A DNA stretch of 64,000 nt from Nitrosomonas ureae (GCF_900108305.1 NZ_FNUX01000005.1:62001-126000), one strand, 5' to 3'; shown: positions 34,620-43,678, counted from the first letter of the stretch. Made by a program: numbers and translations. Notes: generated from the sequence alone by a model not told the origin.

Positions 34620-34920
34620 AACAAGTATATTTTTTGTAAGGATTCATTGTTATTTGAGCACAATGTGAACTCATATTTTGAACAACGATTTTAATAATTA
34701 TGCAACTGCATTGATGCGGATGTAATGAATCGGCACGCAGGAAAAATGAGCGTCTTCTTAAAAAATACCGGAAACTGAATGAAGTGTCAAACACGCTGGC
34801 TAGCGATAAAAAGTTTGCGAAATTTGTATCCGCTTGGTTGAAACAGGTGTAAGTTGCCCAGCTTTATTTATATTATCAGAGAAAGCCTGCATAGGAAAAA
34901 AATTGGCGCAGTTGTGAAAA

Positions 34921-34948
34921 GAGTGGATTGCCCGATTGCAATCCACTC
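34921..34948 (-). terminator. Terminator after the small periplasmic protein gene
   Basis: GAGTGGATTG (34921-34930) and CAATCCACTC (34939-34948) pair perfectly around 8 bases. Read on the minus strand it is followed by CTTTTC. It is 33 bp past the stop codon at 34981. The rest of the gap 34620-34920 holds no gene I can support. Confidence 0.75.
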
Positions 34949-34980
34949 TTGCGAGCTGAACGCTCAATGAAGAACTGTGA

Positions 34981-35496
34981 TTATTTATGTGAAAGTCTTA
35001 CGGTTCCAGCGCTGTTCAAATAAGCACCGAGGCGTTTTGCCAAATAAACTTCTACGGCGCCAGTTGATGTACTGGTTTTGGTTTCCAAGCCAACGCCACA
35101 AGCCCATAGCTGCGCATCTAAGATAGCGATGCGGGAATTGTGGTTTTCATTGATTGTTTTAGCTTGAAAATTGGGATAGGTGTTGCCTGCTCCTTTAGAG
35201 GTATCAACAACGACAGTTCCATCGGGAAGCGTGATCAGAACACGGCCATCCGTTATCAGTGCTGCGACTGTGTTAGCTTCATTGAGTAATGCGTTGTAAG
35301 TACCCGGACCTACAACTGCATTTAGTCTGTTTCTGAATTTTGTTACTTGTGCAGGTGTCAATATGGCGTTCAGATTTGCATAGGCAGGTTGGGTTAATTT
35401 GGTTTGAACCTGATCTCCGCATGCGGCCATTGCATTGAAACTAACAAACAACAATGCAGCAACTAAAGACAGTAACGACATTTTTTGCATTTTCAT
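34981..35496 (-). CDS. Small periplasmic protein, sensor-like, unknown function
   Basis: 171 residues from ATG 35496, placed by GGAGA upstream; the longer frame to 35643 runs through the promoter. A signal peptide (LLSLVAALLFVSFNAMA) is followed by a domain with a helix (LTPAQVTKFRNRLNAVVG) and then DGRVLITLPDGTVVVDTSKG and IAILDAQLWACGVGLETK. The D-G-T-V-V-V-D pattern followed by a closing strand with VYLAKRLG resembles single-Cache sensor domains, though it stands alone with no output domain. Two cysteines may form a disulfide. A Pho-box-like site and hairpins lie upstream on the same strand. Confidence 0.72.
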   Translation of the reverse strand: MKMQKMSLLSLVAALLFVSFNAMAACGDQVQTKLTQPAYANLNAILTPAQVTKFRNRLNAVVGPGTYNALLNEANTVAALITDGRVLITLPDGTVVVDTSKGAGNTYPNFQAKTINENHNSRIAILDAQLWACGVGLETKTSTSTGAVEVYLAKRLGAYLNSAGTVRLSHK

Positions 35497-35529
35497 GTGA
35501 AATCTCCGATGTGTTTTTAAAGTATTGTC

Positions 35530-35613
35530 GAGCACATTACGAACACTGAGTGTGCTCAATAATGCATCCTCCGTATTTGCATACATCACGAGTATGACGA
35601 GCATGATGTATGC
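35530..35613 (-). repeat. Two hairpins in the leader of the small periplasmic protein gene
   Basis: GCATACATCA (35579-35588) pairs with TGATGTATGC (35604-35613), and GAGCACA (35530-35536) with TGTGCTC (35551-35557). If transcription starts just after the -10 at 35621-35626 both stems lie in the ~110-base untranslated leader on the minus strand. They could act in mRNA stability or control. Confidence 0.45.
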
Positions 35614-35620
35614 GAGGGAT

Positions 35621-35654
35621 ATACTAGCAAGCGACCATGACATGCCGATGTCAT
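35621..35654 (-). promoter_or_regulatory. Possible Pho-box promoter of the small periplasmic protein gene
   Basis: Read on the minus strand: ATGACAT, CGGC, ATGTCAT (35654-35637), 11 of 14 matches to paired CTGTCAT with 4 bp between. Ten bases further TAGTAT (35626-35621) stands at the -10 place, as in the four Pho sites at 14-28 kb. The sequence is also a palindrome, so another regulator is possible. The rest of the gap 35497-35917 has no gene. Confidence 0.4.
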
Positions 35655-35917
35655 CAACATTGCAGTAGCATTAAGTTTTTGAGAATGAGTAGAGGCGGAG
35701 CATTAAATAAGAGATTGAGTGCTCTGAATCGGAAAACAATTTTCCGGATACATCAGTAATGTGTTTGACAGCTTAGGGGATACTCGGTATTTTGCAGTTA
35801 AGTAGGGGATATTTCGTGCTTGTGCGTTTACACGAAAAATATTCGCTATCTGTGTCGTGATGGCAAAGTGAGAAAGTCTGAGTTCGTTATATGGAAATTG
35901 ATTAATAAGAGAATCTT

Positions 35918-36634
35918 ATGTCTGAAGTAGCCGCTGTAATTCAAAAAAATGATAATGCTAATAGTGCTGGTCTGAGCATGCAGGCTATTAGCGAATTAAA
36001 TGATCGTTACCGCCCGCTCAATTTTGAGGAGCGATTGCGCAATCTCTATACGGATTTCCACCCTGAAAAAGTAATGGTGACATCCTCATTTGCAGCAACC
36101 TCTGCTTATTTCCTGCACATTATTTCCCGTATTCGTCCGGAACAGGTTATTTTTTTTGTAGATACGGGTTTTCATTTTCCGGAAACCTTGTTATATCGCG
36201 ATTATTTGATCGGGTTATATCATCTTAAAGTCAAGGATCTGAGAGCGGATGGTTATCAGCACTGGTACAGTAAGAAAGAAAAACTGTATGAAGTGGATCC
36301 TGATTTCTGCTGTACGATAAATAAAATTAGTCCATTGGAAGAAATCAAGCCCAACCATGATGTTTGGGTGTCAAGTTTGATGAACTGGCAGACGGATCAT
36401 CGTGCAAGCTTGAGTATTTTTGAAGAACGGCGCGGAATTATTAAATTTAATCCGATGATTGATGTGACTCGTGCAGAACGCGACGCCTATATTCTTGAGC
36501 ATAAATTACCTTTCCACCCGCTTGTGGCTGAGGGGTATTCCTCGATAGGCTGCACGCATTGCACTGTAAAAGGTGAAGGCCGCAGCGGTCGTTGGGTTGG
36601 GAAGCCAAAGACCGAATGTGGTTTGCATCTTTAA
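35918..36634 (+). CDS. cysH: Adenylyl-sulfate/phosphoadenylyl-sulfate reductase
   Basis: 238 residues. VMVTSSFAATSAYFLHII (~50-67) is the PP-loop that binds the adenylyl part, with VFFVDTGFHFPETL-type FVDTGFHFPETL (~80-91). The pair DFCCTINKISPLEE (~129-142) and IGCTHCTVKG (~211-220) provides the CC...CxxC cysteines of the iron-sulfur APS-reductase branch. The C-terminal ECGLHL holds the catalytic Cys. The enzyme reduces activated sulfate to sulfite for cysteine synthesis, using thioredoxin. No other cys gene is next to it, so it stands as a single transcription unit. Confidence 0.93.
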   Translation: MSEVAAVIQKNDNANSAGLSMQAISELNDRYRPLNFEERLRNLYTDFHPEKVMVTSSFAATSAYFLHIISRIRPEQVIFFVDTGFHFPETLLYRDYLIGLYHLKVKDLRADGYQHWYSKKEKLYEVDPDFCCTINKISPLEEIKPNHDVWVSSLMNWQTDHRASLSIFEERRGIIKFNPMIDVTRAERDAYILEHKLPFHPLVAEGYSSIGCTHCTVKGEGRSGRWVGKPKTECGLHL

Positions 36635-36680
36635 TTCACTAATTGATATACGGCCATGCCTTGCAAAGTGAGTCTTTGAA

Positions 36681-37643
36681 TTATTTGATTGTGATTTTAA
36701 ATTGATCGGTAGCTCTGACCAGGGCTGATTGTATGCCGGGTTCCCATGCCGAATGGCCGGCGTCATCAATAATGATATATTCAGCTTGTGGCCAGGCCTG
36801 ATGCAGATCGTCGGCGCTGACGATTGGGCAGACCGCATCATAACGCCCTTGCACAATGGTGGCGGGAATGCCGTGCAGTTTATGCACGTTTTTCAGCAAA
36901 GCGTTTTCCGGCAAAAAAATGTTATGGCTAAAGTAGTGCGCTTCCATGCGTGCCAAACCCAATGCGACAGTATCGCTGGCAAAATAACTGATCGTGGCCG
37001 GATTGGGTAACAGTGTGGAGCACGAACCTTCGTAGGTGCTCCAAGTGCGCGCGGCAGGTAAATGTATGGCCGGATCGGGGTTCATCAGACGCTGATAGTA
37101 AGCCGCAAGAATATCGTCGCGTTCTTCCGTTGATAGCGGGGCGACCAAAACATGCCAGGCTTCGGGAAATAAATTGCGAAGTCCATAAAGAAACCAATCG
37201 ATCTCCTGCTTGCGGCAAAGAAAAATTCCCCGCAGAATAAACCCCAGGCAGCGTTCCGGATGCGCCTCGCCGTAGGCAATTGCCAATGTGCTGCCCCAGG
37301 AACCTCCAAATACCAGCCATCGATCAATTTCCAGATGCAGTCTGAGCAATTCCAGATCGCTAATCAGGTGAGGGGTTGTATTTGCGCGAGTTTCACCGAG
37401 CGGAGTCGAGCGTCCTGCGCCTCTTTGATCATAAATTACAATACGATAATAGGTCGGATCAAAGAAACGCCGGTGCGCCGGGGTTGATCCGGCTCCAGGA
37501 CCACCGTGCAGAAATATAACTGGAATTCCGGCAGGATTTCCGGATTCTTCCCAATACATGGTGTGAATTTCATCCAAGGGTAATCTTCCTTGACCATAAG
37601 GCTCGATTTCGGGGTATAGTTCAGCAGCTGAATGATTGTTCAT
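36681..37643 (-). CDS. pip: Proline iminopeptidase
   Basis: 320 residues of alpha/beta-hydrolase fold. Signatures: VIFLHGGPGAGSTPAHRRFFDP (given as FLHGGPGAG, ~39-47), RIVIYDQRGAGRSTP (~68-82), and the nucleophile elbow VFGGSWGSTLAIAYG (~111-125). The acid and histidine come from RYDAVCPI and DDAGHSAWEP near the C-terminus. It removes N-terminal proline from peptides in the cytoplasm. It converges on cysH with a 46 bp gap. Confidence 0.95.
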   Translation of the reverse strand: MNNHSAAELYPEIEPYGQGRLPLDEIHTMYWEESGNPAGIPVIFLHGGPGAGSTPAHRRFFDPTYYRIVIYDQRGAGRSTPLGETRANTTPHLISDLELLRLHLEIDRWLVFGGSWGSTLAIAYGEAHPERCLGFILRGIFLCRKQEIDWFLYGLRNLFPEAWHVLVAPLSTEERDDILAAYYQRLMNPDPAIHLPAARTWSTYEGSCSTLLPNPATISYFASDTVALGLARMEAHYFSHNIFLPENALLKNVHKLHGIPATIVQGRYDAVCPIVSADDLHQAWPQAEYIIIDDAGHSAWEPGIQSALVRATDQFKITIK

Positions 37644-37803
37644 AGTGGGTAACGAAAGTGATTCCTGATGAATGAGTCATGAAATTGAAAGAATAGCGTG
37701 ACAAACCGCACAGAGTTTAAAGCTTAAATGAATTACAGTTCTGATATATTGCTTGAAAGATTGCATAGGTTGCATACTGTATCAATGTTTTAAGGAATAA
37801 TAT

Positions 37804-38061
37804 ATGCCCAATACTATACTGAAAGGACGGGAAGTTTCCATGTTACGTGAAGAGATGGAGATTTTAATGAATGAGCGTCAATGTTTGCTGGATACCACAG
37901 GGGCCGCGGCCATGTTTGTAGCCGAATTGGATAGTGCTGCGTTGCCCGCATCGGCTTGCCAGGCGGCGAAAATTTTATCCAGATCGCTTAATAACTTACC
38001 GGAAGAAACCTTGCAAGATGCGTTGGAAAGAGTGAAGTTAGTATCTGCAGTCCGTGCATGA
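37804..38061 (+). CDS. Small helical protein upstream of the patatin gene, unknown function
   Basis: 85 residues, helical throughout, with LREEMEILMNERQCLLDTTGAAAMFVAEL then ASACQAAKILSRSLNNLPEETLQDALERV. No family recognised; the helix pattern could be a four-helix dimer or a cofactor-binding cytoplasmic protein. It overlaps the patatin gene by eight bases, so they are probably translated together. ATG follows AAGGA at about 37791. A second in-frame ATG lies at 37840. Confidence 0.6.
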   Translation: MPNTILKGREVSMLREEMEILMNERQCLLDTTGAAAMFVAELDSAALPASACQAAKILSRSLNNLPEETLQDALERVKLVSAVRA

Positions 38062-39238
38062 AAAAAAGCATAATCTAGGTGCGCCAAAGGTTGGGCTTGT
38101 ACTGACCGGAGGGGGTGCGCGCGCAGCTTATCAGGTAGGTGTATTGCGCGCTATTGTGGAATTGCTGCCGGATAAGTCTCGTAATCCGTTTCCTGTTATT
38201 TGCGGGACATCGGCAGGTGCTATTAATGCTGCCAGCATAGCCGTTGCGGCCAACAATTTTTCTGAAGGTGTAGCGCAACTAGAGGATGTTTGGTCAAATT
38301 TTCACGTAGATCAGATTCACCGCTCTGATGTGGTCGGTGTGACTCATAATACTTTGCGATGCTTACTGTCGTTGATTTCGACCGAATACGGCCAGCATAA
38401 TCCAGTTTCCTTATTGGATAATGCGCCCTTGGAAGCGTTGTTAAAAAACCGCTTTTCTTTTCGCGCCATTCAGCACTGCATCCGTTCCGGCGCACTGCAT
38501 GCCTTGGGGTTGACCGCATGGGGCTATACCTCGGGGCAGTCGGTTACTTTCTATCAAGCAGCCAGAGAGGTTTTGCCCTGGAAAAGGGCGCAGCGGCTGG
38601 GTGTCCCGGTTGAAATAGGAGTTGAGCATTTAATGGCTTCTTCGTCGATACCTTTCATTTTTCCGGCCGTGAAATTGAATCGTGAGTATTTTGGCGACGG
38701 TTCGATGCGTCAGTTGGCGCCGATTAGTCCGGCGCTTCATTTGGGCGCCGATAAGGTGTTGATTATTGGCGTGCGTAAACCAGTAACCGATGAACCCAAA
38801 CGTACCAGCGCTACGAGTTATCCACCTTTTGCGCAGATTGCGGGGCATGCGTTGAACAGTATTTTTGTCGATAGCCTGGATGTTGATCTGGAGCGTTTAT
38901 TGCGCATTAATGAAACGCTGAAATTGATTCCCTCTGAAGTATTTAAACAAAACAATGTTTCATTGCGTCCGGTTGAAGCAATGATGATTGCGCCCAGCGA
39001 AGGTATCAACGAGATTGCACAGAACTATGCCCATACCCTGCCGTGGATCATGCGTTATCTCTATCGCGCTATTGGTGCCATGGGGCCCAATGGATCGACC
39101 TTGCTGAGCTATGTATTATTTGAAGCGCCTTTTTGCCGGCATTTGATTGAATTGGGTTATAACGATACCTTGCAGCAGAAAACCGAGCTGCTGAAGTTTA
39201 TTGGCGTTGAGGATAAGGCAGAGAAAAATGGCGGTTGA
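38054..39238 (+). CDS. Patatin-like phospholipase
   Basis: 394 residues from GTG 38054, inside the end of the previous small gene. The patatin elements are all present: oxyanion loop VLTGGGARAAYQVG (~16-29), catalytic serine VICGTSAGAINAAS (G-x-S-x-G, ~46-59) and the catalytic Asp in YFGDGSMRQLAPISPALHLG (D-G-S, ~214-233). The family hydrolyses acyl esters of phospholipids. A C-terminal ~130-residue part (LPWIMRYLYRAIGAMGPNG) is a DUF3336/patatin-associated tail. No signal peptide is visible, so it acts inside the cell or at the inner face of the membrane. TerC follows 43 bp later. Confidence 0.9.
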   Translation: MHEKKHNLGAPKVGLVLTGGGARAAYQVGVLRAIVELLPDKSRNPFPVICGTSAGAINAASIAVAANNFSEGVAQLEDVWSNFHVDQIHRSDVVGVTHNTLRCLLSLISTEYGQHNPVSLLDNAPLEALLKNRFSFRAIQHCIRSGALHALGLTAWGYTSGQSVTFYQAAREVLPWKRAQRLGVPVEIGVEHLMASSSIPFIFPAVKLNREYFGDGSMRQLAPISPALHLGADKVLIIGVRKPVTDEPKRTSATSYPPFAQIAGHALNSIFVDSLDVDLERLLRINETLKLIPSEVFKQNNVSLRPVEAMMIAPSEGINEIAQNYAHTLPWIMRYLYRAIGAMGPNGSTLLSYVLFEAPFCRHLIELGYNDTLQQKTELLKFIGVEDKAEKNGG

Positions 39239-39281
39239 ATTTTTTGTGATTTTGATTTGAATTTTAATCGGGAAAGATTAA

Positions 39282-40007
39282 ATGGCTTTTGATAGTCCGC
39301 AATTCTGGATTGCTGTTATGCAAATCATCGCAATTGATATCGTGCTGGGAGGCGATAATGCAGTTGTCATCGCGCTTGCCTGCCGGCGCCTGCCGGAACA
39401 TCAACGTAGACTGGGCATTATGTGGGGTGTTGTCGGTGCTATTGGATTACGCGTGGTGCTGATCTTTTTTGCGTTAAGTTTGCTTGCTATCCCCTACTTG
39501 AAAATTGTCGGTGCGGTTCTGTTGCTATGGATCGGTATCAAATTGCTGCAACCAGAGGAGGTGGTGGAGGGGCATGACATTGATGCCAGTACAACCTTAT
39601 TGGGCGCGATTAAAACGATTATTGTGGCCGATGCCGTGATGAGTCTCGACAATGTAATCGCTATTGCGGGTGCGGCTAAAGATAGTATGGGTCTGGTAAT
39701 TTTCGGTTTGGTCATCAGTGTGCCGATTATCGTGTGGGGAAGTCAGCTGGTGATGAGAGTCATGGATCGTTATCCGGTGGCGATCCTGATTGGCGCCGGA
39801 CTGCTGGGGTGGATCGCGGGCGATATGGCGGTCACCGATGTGGCTACTAAAGATTGGGTCAGTACCCAGGCCAGATATTTACACTGGATTGCGCCGCTGG
39901 CAATGGCTTTGCTGGTGATTGTGCTGGGTAAAATGCTGGCTGCCCGGCAGCAGGCCAGGATTGGCCCTGTCATTGATTTGGTGGATGAAGAAAAATACAA
40001 ACAATAA
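39282..40007 (+). CDS. TerC-family (YjbE-type) membrane protein
   Basis: 241 residues with about seven helices. The two TerC signatures are VLGGDNAVVIALACRRLP (~20-37) and VADAVMSLDNVIAIAGAAKDS (given as AVMSLDNVIAIAGAA, ~115-130), both with the conserved D-N pair. YjbE-type TerC proteins are thought to export manganese or load metals on exported proteins. It is 43 bp after the patatin gene and 30 bp before a universal stress protein gene. Confidence 0.9.
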   Translation: MAFDSPQFWIAVMQIIAIDIVLGGDNAVVIALACRRLPEHQRRLGIMWGVVGAIGLRVVLIFFALSLLAIPYLKIVGAVLLLWIGIKLLQPEEVVEGHDIDASTTLLGAIKTIIVADAVMSLDNVIAIAGAAKDSMGLVIFGLVISVPIIVWGSQLVMRVMDRYPVAILIGAGLLGWIAGDMAVTDVATKDWVSTQARYLHWIAPLAMALLVIVLGKMLAARQQARIGPVIDLVDEEKYKQ

Positions 40008-40037
40008 TTGCTGTTATTAGAAATAAGGAGATTGATC

Positions 40038-40463
40038 ATGCTAAAAATCCTGTTACCTGTTGATGGTTCTGATAATTCCGACAAGACAATCGGCAAGTTT
40101 ATTCAATTACTGGATTGGTATAAGGAAAAACCGGAATTGCATTTATTGAGCGTGCAATATCCTCTCGATGGCAATATTTCATTATTTATTAATCAATCGG
40201 ATATCACGCAATATCATCAGGAAGAAGGATTAAAAAATCTGCAATCCGCTCGTGATTTACTGGATCAGGCAGGGATTCCCTATCAACATCACATTACTAT
40301 CGGAGATCCGGCTGAAATGATTGTTCGTTTTGCGGTCGAAAAGCAATATGATCAGATTGTCATGGGGCCGCGTGGTCAAGGCGGTATACAAAGTCTGCTG
40401 CTGGGGTCGGTGACGAACAAAGTGATGCAACTGTCGAGCCTTCCCGTATTGCTGGTTAGATAA
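40038..40463 (+). CDS. Universal stress protein (UspA family)
   Basis: 141 residues from ATG 40038, placed by AAGGAG six or so bases upstream. LKILLPVDGSDNSDKTI at the start and IVMGPRGQGGIQSLLLGSVTNKV near the end (given as GPRGQGGIQSLLLGSV) are the nucleotide-binding pattern G-x2-G-x9-G-S of ATP-binding Usp proteins. Single domain. It is in line with terC before it and the metallo-hydrolase after it (21 bp). Confidence 0.93.
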   Translation: MLKILLPVDGSDNSDKTIGKFIQLLDWYKEKPELHLLSVQYPLDGNISLFINQSDITQYHQEEGLKNLQSARDLLDQAGIPYQHHITIGDPAEMIVRFAVEKQYDQIVMGPRGQGGIQSLLLGSVTNKVMQLSSLPVLLVR

Positions 40464-40484
40464 TGTTTTCCTGAGGCCGATACG

Positions 40485-41249
40485 GTGAAACTCAGGGTTC
40501 TGGGATGTAGCGGGGGAGTAGGAAGCGGTGCGCACACCACGGCCATGTTATTGGATGATGATGTTCTCATTGATGCAGGAACCGGGGTAGGAAATTTGAC
40601 CATCGAAGAAATGGTCAAGATTGATCATATTCTGGTGACGCACGCACATCTGGATCATGTGGCTTTTATTCCTTTTCTGGTGGATACCGTTGGTTCCATG
40701 CGCACCAAGCCGATAACCATTCATGCCATACCGGCGACACTGGATATACTGCAAAAGCACTTATTCAACTGGTATCTCTGGCCGGATTTTACACAAATCC
40801 CTGTAGCCTCCATGCCTTATATGCGCTATGAAGCTCTGGCGTTGGATCAAACCATCTACCTCAAACAGCGAAAAATCACGCCATTGCCTGCGTATCATAC
40901 CGTCCCGGCTGTGGGCTATCGGCTCGATTCCGGACAAGCCAGTCTGGTATTCACAGGCGATACTACGACTAATGATGCGTTGTGGGCAGCCGTTAATAAA
41001 ATTGAAAATCTGAAATATTTAATTGTTGAGTCGGCTTTCTGTAATCGAAAGCGGGATATCGCTCAAAGATCCCAGCATTATTGTCCCAGCTTGCTGGCAG
41101 AAGATATGATGAAATTGGAACGGGCAGTGGAGATATTTATCACGCATTTAAAACCCGGCGAGGCTGAAATAACGATGCAGGAAATCAATCAGTGTATGGG
41201 AAGTTATCATCCTCGCCAGCTTGAGAATAATCAATTACTTGAATTTTAG
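40485..41249 (+). CDS. Metallo-beta-lactamase-fold hydrolase, class II cyclic-nucleotide phosphodiesterase-like
   Basis: 254 residues from GTG 40485. The zinc motif HAHLDH (~47-52, LVTHAHLDHVAFIP), a second His in PLPAYHTVP (~140), Asp in VFTGDTTTND (~163-172) and the final His in IFITHLKPGE (~221-230) complete a metallo-beta-lactamase site. The start LRVLGCSGGVGSGAHTTAML and the insertion pattern fit class II cyclic-nucleotide phosphodiesterases (PDE1-like). Product is uncertain. The gene lies 11 bp before the GAF-GspE gene, so a link between a nucleotide signal and that ATPase is possible. Confidence 0.8.
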   Translation: MKLRVLGCSGGVGSGAHTTAMLLDDDVLIDAGTGVGNLTIEEMVKIDHILVTHAHLDHVAFIPFLVDTVGSMRTKPITIHAIPATLDILQKHLFNWYLWPDFTQIPVASMPYMRYEALALDQTIYLKQRKITPLPAYHTVPAVGYRLDSGQASLVFTGDTTTNDALWAAVNKIENLKYLIVESAFCNRKRDIAQRSQHYCPSLLAEDMMKLERAVEIFITHLKPGEAEITMQEINQCMGSYHPRQLENNQLLEF

Positions 41250-41260
41250 GATGTGATGCC

Positions 41261-43642
41261 ATGAATGCAACTGTATTAACGCCTCATCAGCCGAAAGATA
41301 CCTCTAATACCCTTGAGGAACCGGATGTGATTGCGAATTTCCGTAAAGTTATCGGCAAGATAAATACTGCCAATAATTTGGACGAAATCATGGCGGAAAT
41401 CAGTAAAGATATTTGTGCCCTGTTTAATGCAGATCGCTTAACCATTTATTCATTGAGCGCAGATAAATCATGTTTTGTGTCACGAGTTAAAACAGGGCTT
41501 GATTCGTTTCAGGATCTGCAAATACCGGTAACGGAGAAAAGTATTGTTGGTTTTGCCGGATTGCAGAAGAAAGTGGTCAATATTGAGGATGTTTACAATA
41601 AATCCGAGTTGAAAAAAATTAGCGCATCGCTGATTTTCTCCAACGATGTCGACAAGCGTACCGGTTATCGAACCAAACAAATGCTGGTGGTGCCAATCTT
41701 AAATCCGAATAACCAGGACCTGACGGGCGTGGTTCAGGTCATTAACAGCAATAATAATGAGCCTTTCTCAGCCGCTACAGTGAAGAAGGCCACGGAAATC
41801 TGCCGAGCGCTGGCGGTTGCTCTTAATCAGCGGCAACAACCGGTGCGGCTGATTAAATCAAAATATGACTATCTGATTTCCGATGCGGTAATTTCCGCCG
41901 CGGAACTTGATCTTGCAACACGTTCAGCGCGAAAAAAAGGCTGTGATTTGGAAGATGTGCTGGTGGATGAGTTTCAGGTTGCCTTGCCGCTCATCGGTAA
42001 GGCACTGGCCTTGTTTTTTGGAGCCAGGTACGAGCCTTTCCGGGGCGATCGGATCAAGCCGATGGATTTGCTCAAGAATATCAAAAAAGATTATGTTGAA
42101 AGTAATGCGTTGCTGCCAATTAATGAAACCAAAGAGGGGCTGGTGGTTTTAACGCTCGATCCGGAACAGATCAAGTCGCAGCGCATTGCAAACACGATTT
42201 TTCCCAAACACAAGATTATTTATGCAGTCACTACCAAGCGTGAATTCACGGCGACGGTAGAGCAGTTTTATGGCAGCGGTCAGGATGAGGCGGGTACCGG
42301 TGATATTAATGAAATGCTTTTTAATCTTGGGGATGAGCATGCTGAAGAAGGCTCCAACGACATAGAGGAATCTTCAGCGGCGTCGGACAATGAACTGGTC
42401 AAGCTGGTGAATAAAATTATCACTGATGCCTATAAGATGGGGGTGTCGGATATTCATATCGAGCCTTTTTCAGGTAAGGAAAAAACCAAAATCCGCTTCC
42501 GCAAGGATGGTTCGTTGATGCCCTATATCGAAATTCCGGCCAGTTATCGCAATCCGCTGGTGACGCGGATCAAGATCATGTGCGATCTGGATATTTCGGA
42601 GAAGCGCAGGCCTCAGGATGGCAAGATTAAATTCAGAAAGTTTGCGCCGCTGGATATTGAATTGCGGGTTGCGACCATTCCTTCGGCGGGCGGGGTGGAA
42701 GATGTCGTAATGCGTATTCTGGCCGCCGGAGAGCCGATCCCGCTGGATAAAATGGGATTCACCGAGCGTAATCTGGGGGAACTGAAAAAAATTGTCAGTA
42801 AACCTTATGGATTATTTTTTGTCTGCGGCCCCACAGGTTCGGGTAAAACCACCACCCTACATTCGGTGCTGAAATATCTCAATCGCAACGATACCAAAAT
42901 CTGGACCGCGGAGGATCCGGTGGAGATCACCCAAAAGGGGCTGCGGCAGGTGCAGATCAACGTCAAAGCCGGGCTGACTTTCCCGGTGATCATGCGTTCG
43001 TTCCTGCGTGCGGATCCCGATATCATCATGGTGGGTGAGATGCGCGACAAGGAAACCACCAGCATCGGCATTGAAGCCTCGCTCACGGGGCATTTGGTTT
43101 TAGCCACGCTGCATACCAACAGCGCGCCGGAATCGGTGATCCGTTTGCTGGATATGGGGATGGATCCGTTTAACTTTTCCGATGCATTGCTGGGCGTTCT
43201 GGCGCAACGGCTGACCAAGCGTTTATGCAAATGCAAGGAATCGTATGTAGCCGACGAACGGGAAATCAACGCGCTGTTAAGCGAATACTGCGAAGAGCTC
43301 AGGAATATCGATCATTTCAAAGCCGATCCCGAAGCGGCGATGCAGGAAATCCGTCAGCAATGGATCGAACGGTACGGCGATGAAAGCGGACAGATCATGC
43401 TGCATAAACCGGTTGGTTGCGATCAGTGCAATAACACCGGCTTTTCCGGCCGGGTGGGATTGCATGAACTGATGACCGCCAGCGACGCGCTGAAGAAGAA
43501 TGTCCAGGAGCGCGCGCGCGTGGCGGAAATGCTGGTGACGGCTTTAAGCGAGGGCATGCGCACGCTTAAGCAGGATGGCATCGAAAAGGTTTTGCAGGGC
43601 GTGACGGATATTCATCAAGTGCGGGTGGTGTGTATCAAGTAA
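41261..43642 (+). CDS. GspE/PilB-family ATPase fused to an N-terminal GAF domain
   Basis: 793 residues. Residues ~25-190 form a GAF domain (MAEISKDICALFNADRLTIYSL, given as ICALFNADRLTIYSL; and VPILNPNNQDLTGVVQVIN). Residues ~195-330 are an MshEN/T2SSE N-terminal domain (RSARKKGCDLEDVLVDEF). The ATPase core follows: Walker A GPTGSGKTTT (~522-531), Asp box WTAEDPVEIT, Walker B RADPDIIMVGEMRD and His box LATLHTNSAP. The two pairs LCKCKE (~656) and CDQCNNTGFSG (~720) form the zinc site. A GAF domain makes the motor a likely sensor of a small molecule. No gspF/pilC is beside it; the only type IV pilin is at 44209 on the other strand. Confidence 0.92.
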   Translation: MNATVLTPHQPKDTSNTLEEPDVIANFRKVIGKINTANNLDEIMAEISKDICALFNADRLTIYSLSADKSCFVSRVKTGLDSFQDLQIPVTEKSIVGFAGLQKKVVNIEDVYNKSELKKISASLIFSNDVDKRTGYRTKQMLVVPILNPNNQDLTGVVQVINSNNNEPFSAATVKKATEICRALAVALNQRQQPVRLIKSKYDYLISDAVISAAELDLATRSARKKGCDLEDVLVDEFQVALPLIGKALALFFGARYEPFRGDRIKPMDLLKNIKKDYVESNALLPINETKEGLVVLTLDPEQIKSQRIANTIFPKHKIIYAVTTKREFTATVEQFYGSGQDEAGTGDINEMLFNLGDEHAEEGSNDIEESSAASDNELVKLVNKIITDAYKMGVSDIHIEPFSGKEKTKIRFRKDGSLMPYIEIPASYRNPLVTRIKIMCDLDISEKRRPQDGKIKFRKFAPLDIELRVATIPSAGGVEDVVMRILAAGEPIPLDKMGFTERNLGELKKIVSKPYGLFFVCGPTGSGKTTTLHSVLKYLNRNDTKIWTAEDPVEITQKGLRQVQINVKAGLTFPVIMRSFLRADPDIIMVGEMRDKETTSIGIEASLTGHLVLATLHTNSAPESVIRLLDMGMDPFNFSDALLGVLAQRLTKRLCKCKESYVADEREINALLSEYCEELRNIDHFKADPEAAMQEIRQQWIERYGDESGQIMLHKPVGCDQCNNTGFSGRVGLHELMTASDALKKNVQERARVAEMLVTALSEGMRTLKQDGIEKVLQGVTDIHQVRVVCIK

Positions 43643-43653
43643 CCGATTCGACT

Positions 43654-43678
43654 GAATGTGACGTAAATGGTCACATTC
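43654..43678 (+). terminator. Hairpin after the GspE-like gene
   Basis: GAATGTGAC (43654-43662) pairs with GTCACATTC (43670-43678) around GTAAATG, 12 bp after the stop. There is no T-run, so it is a weak terminator or stabilising stem. Confidence 0.45.
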
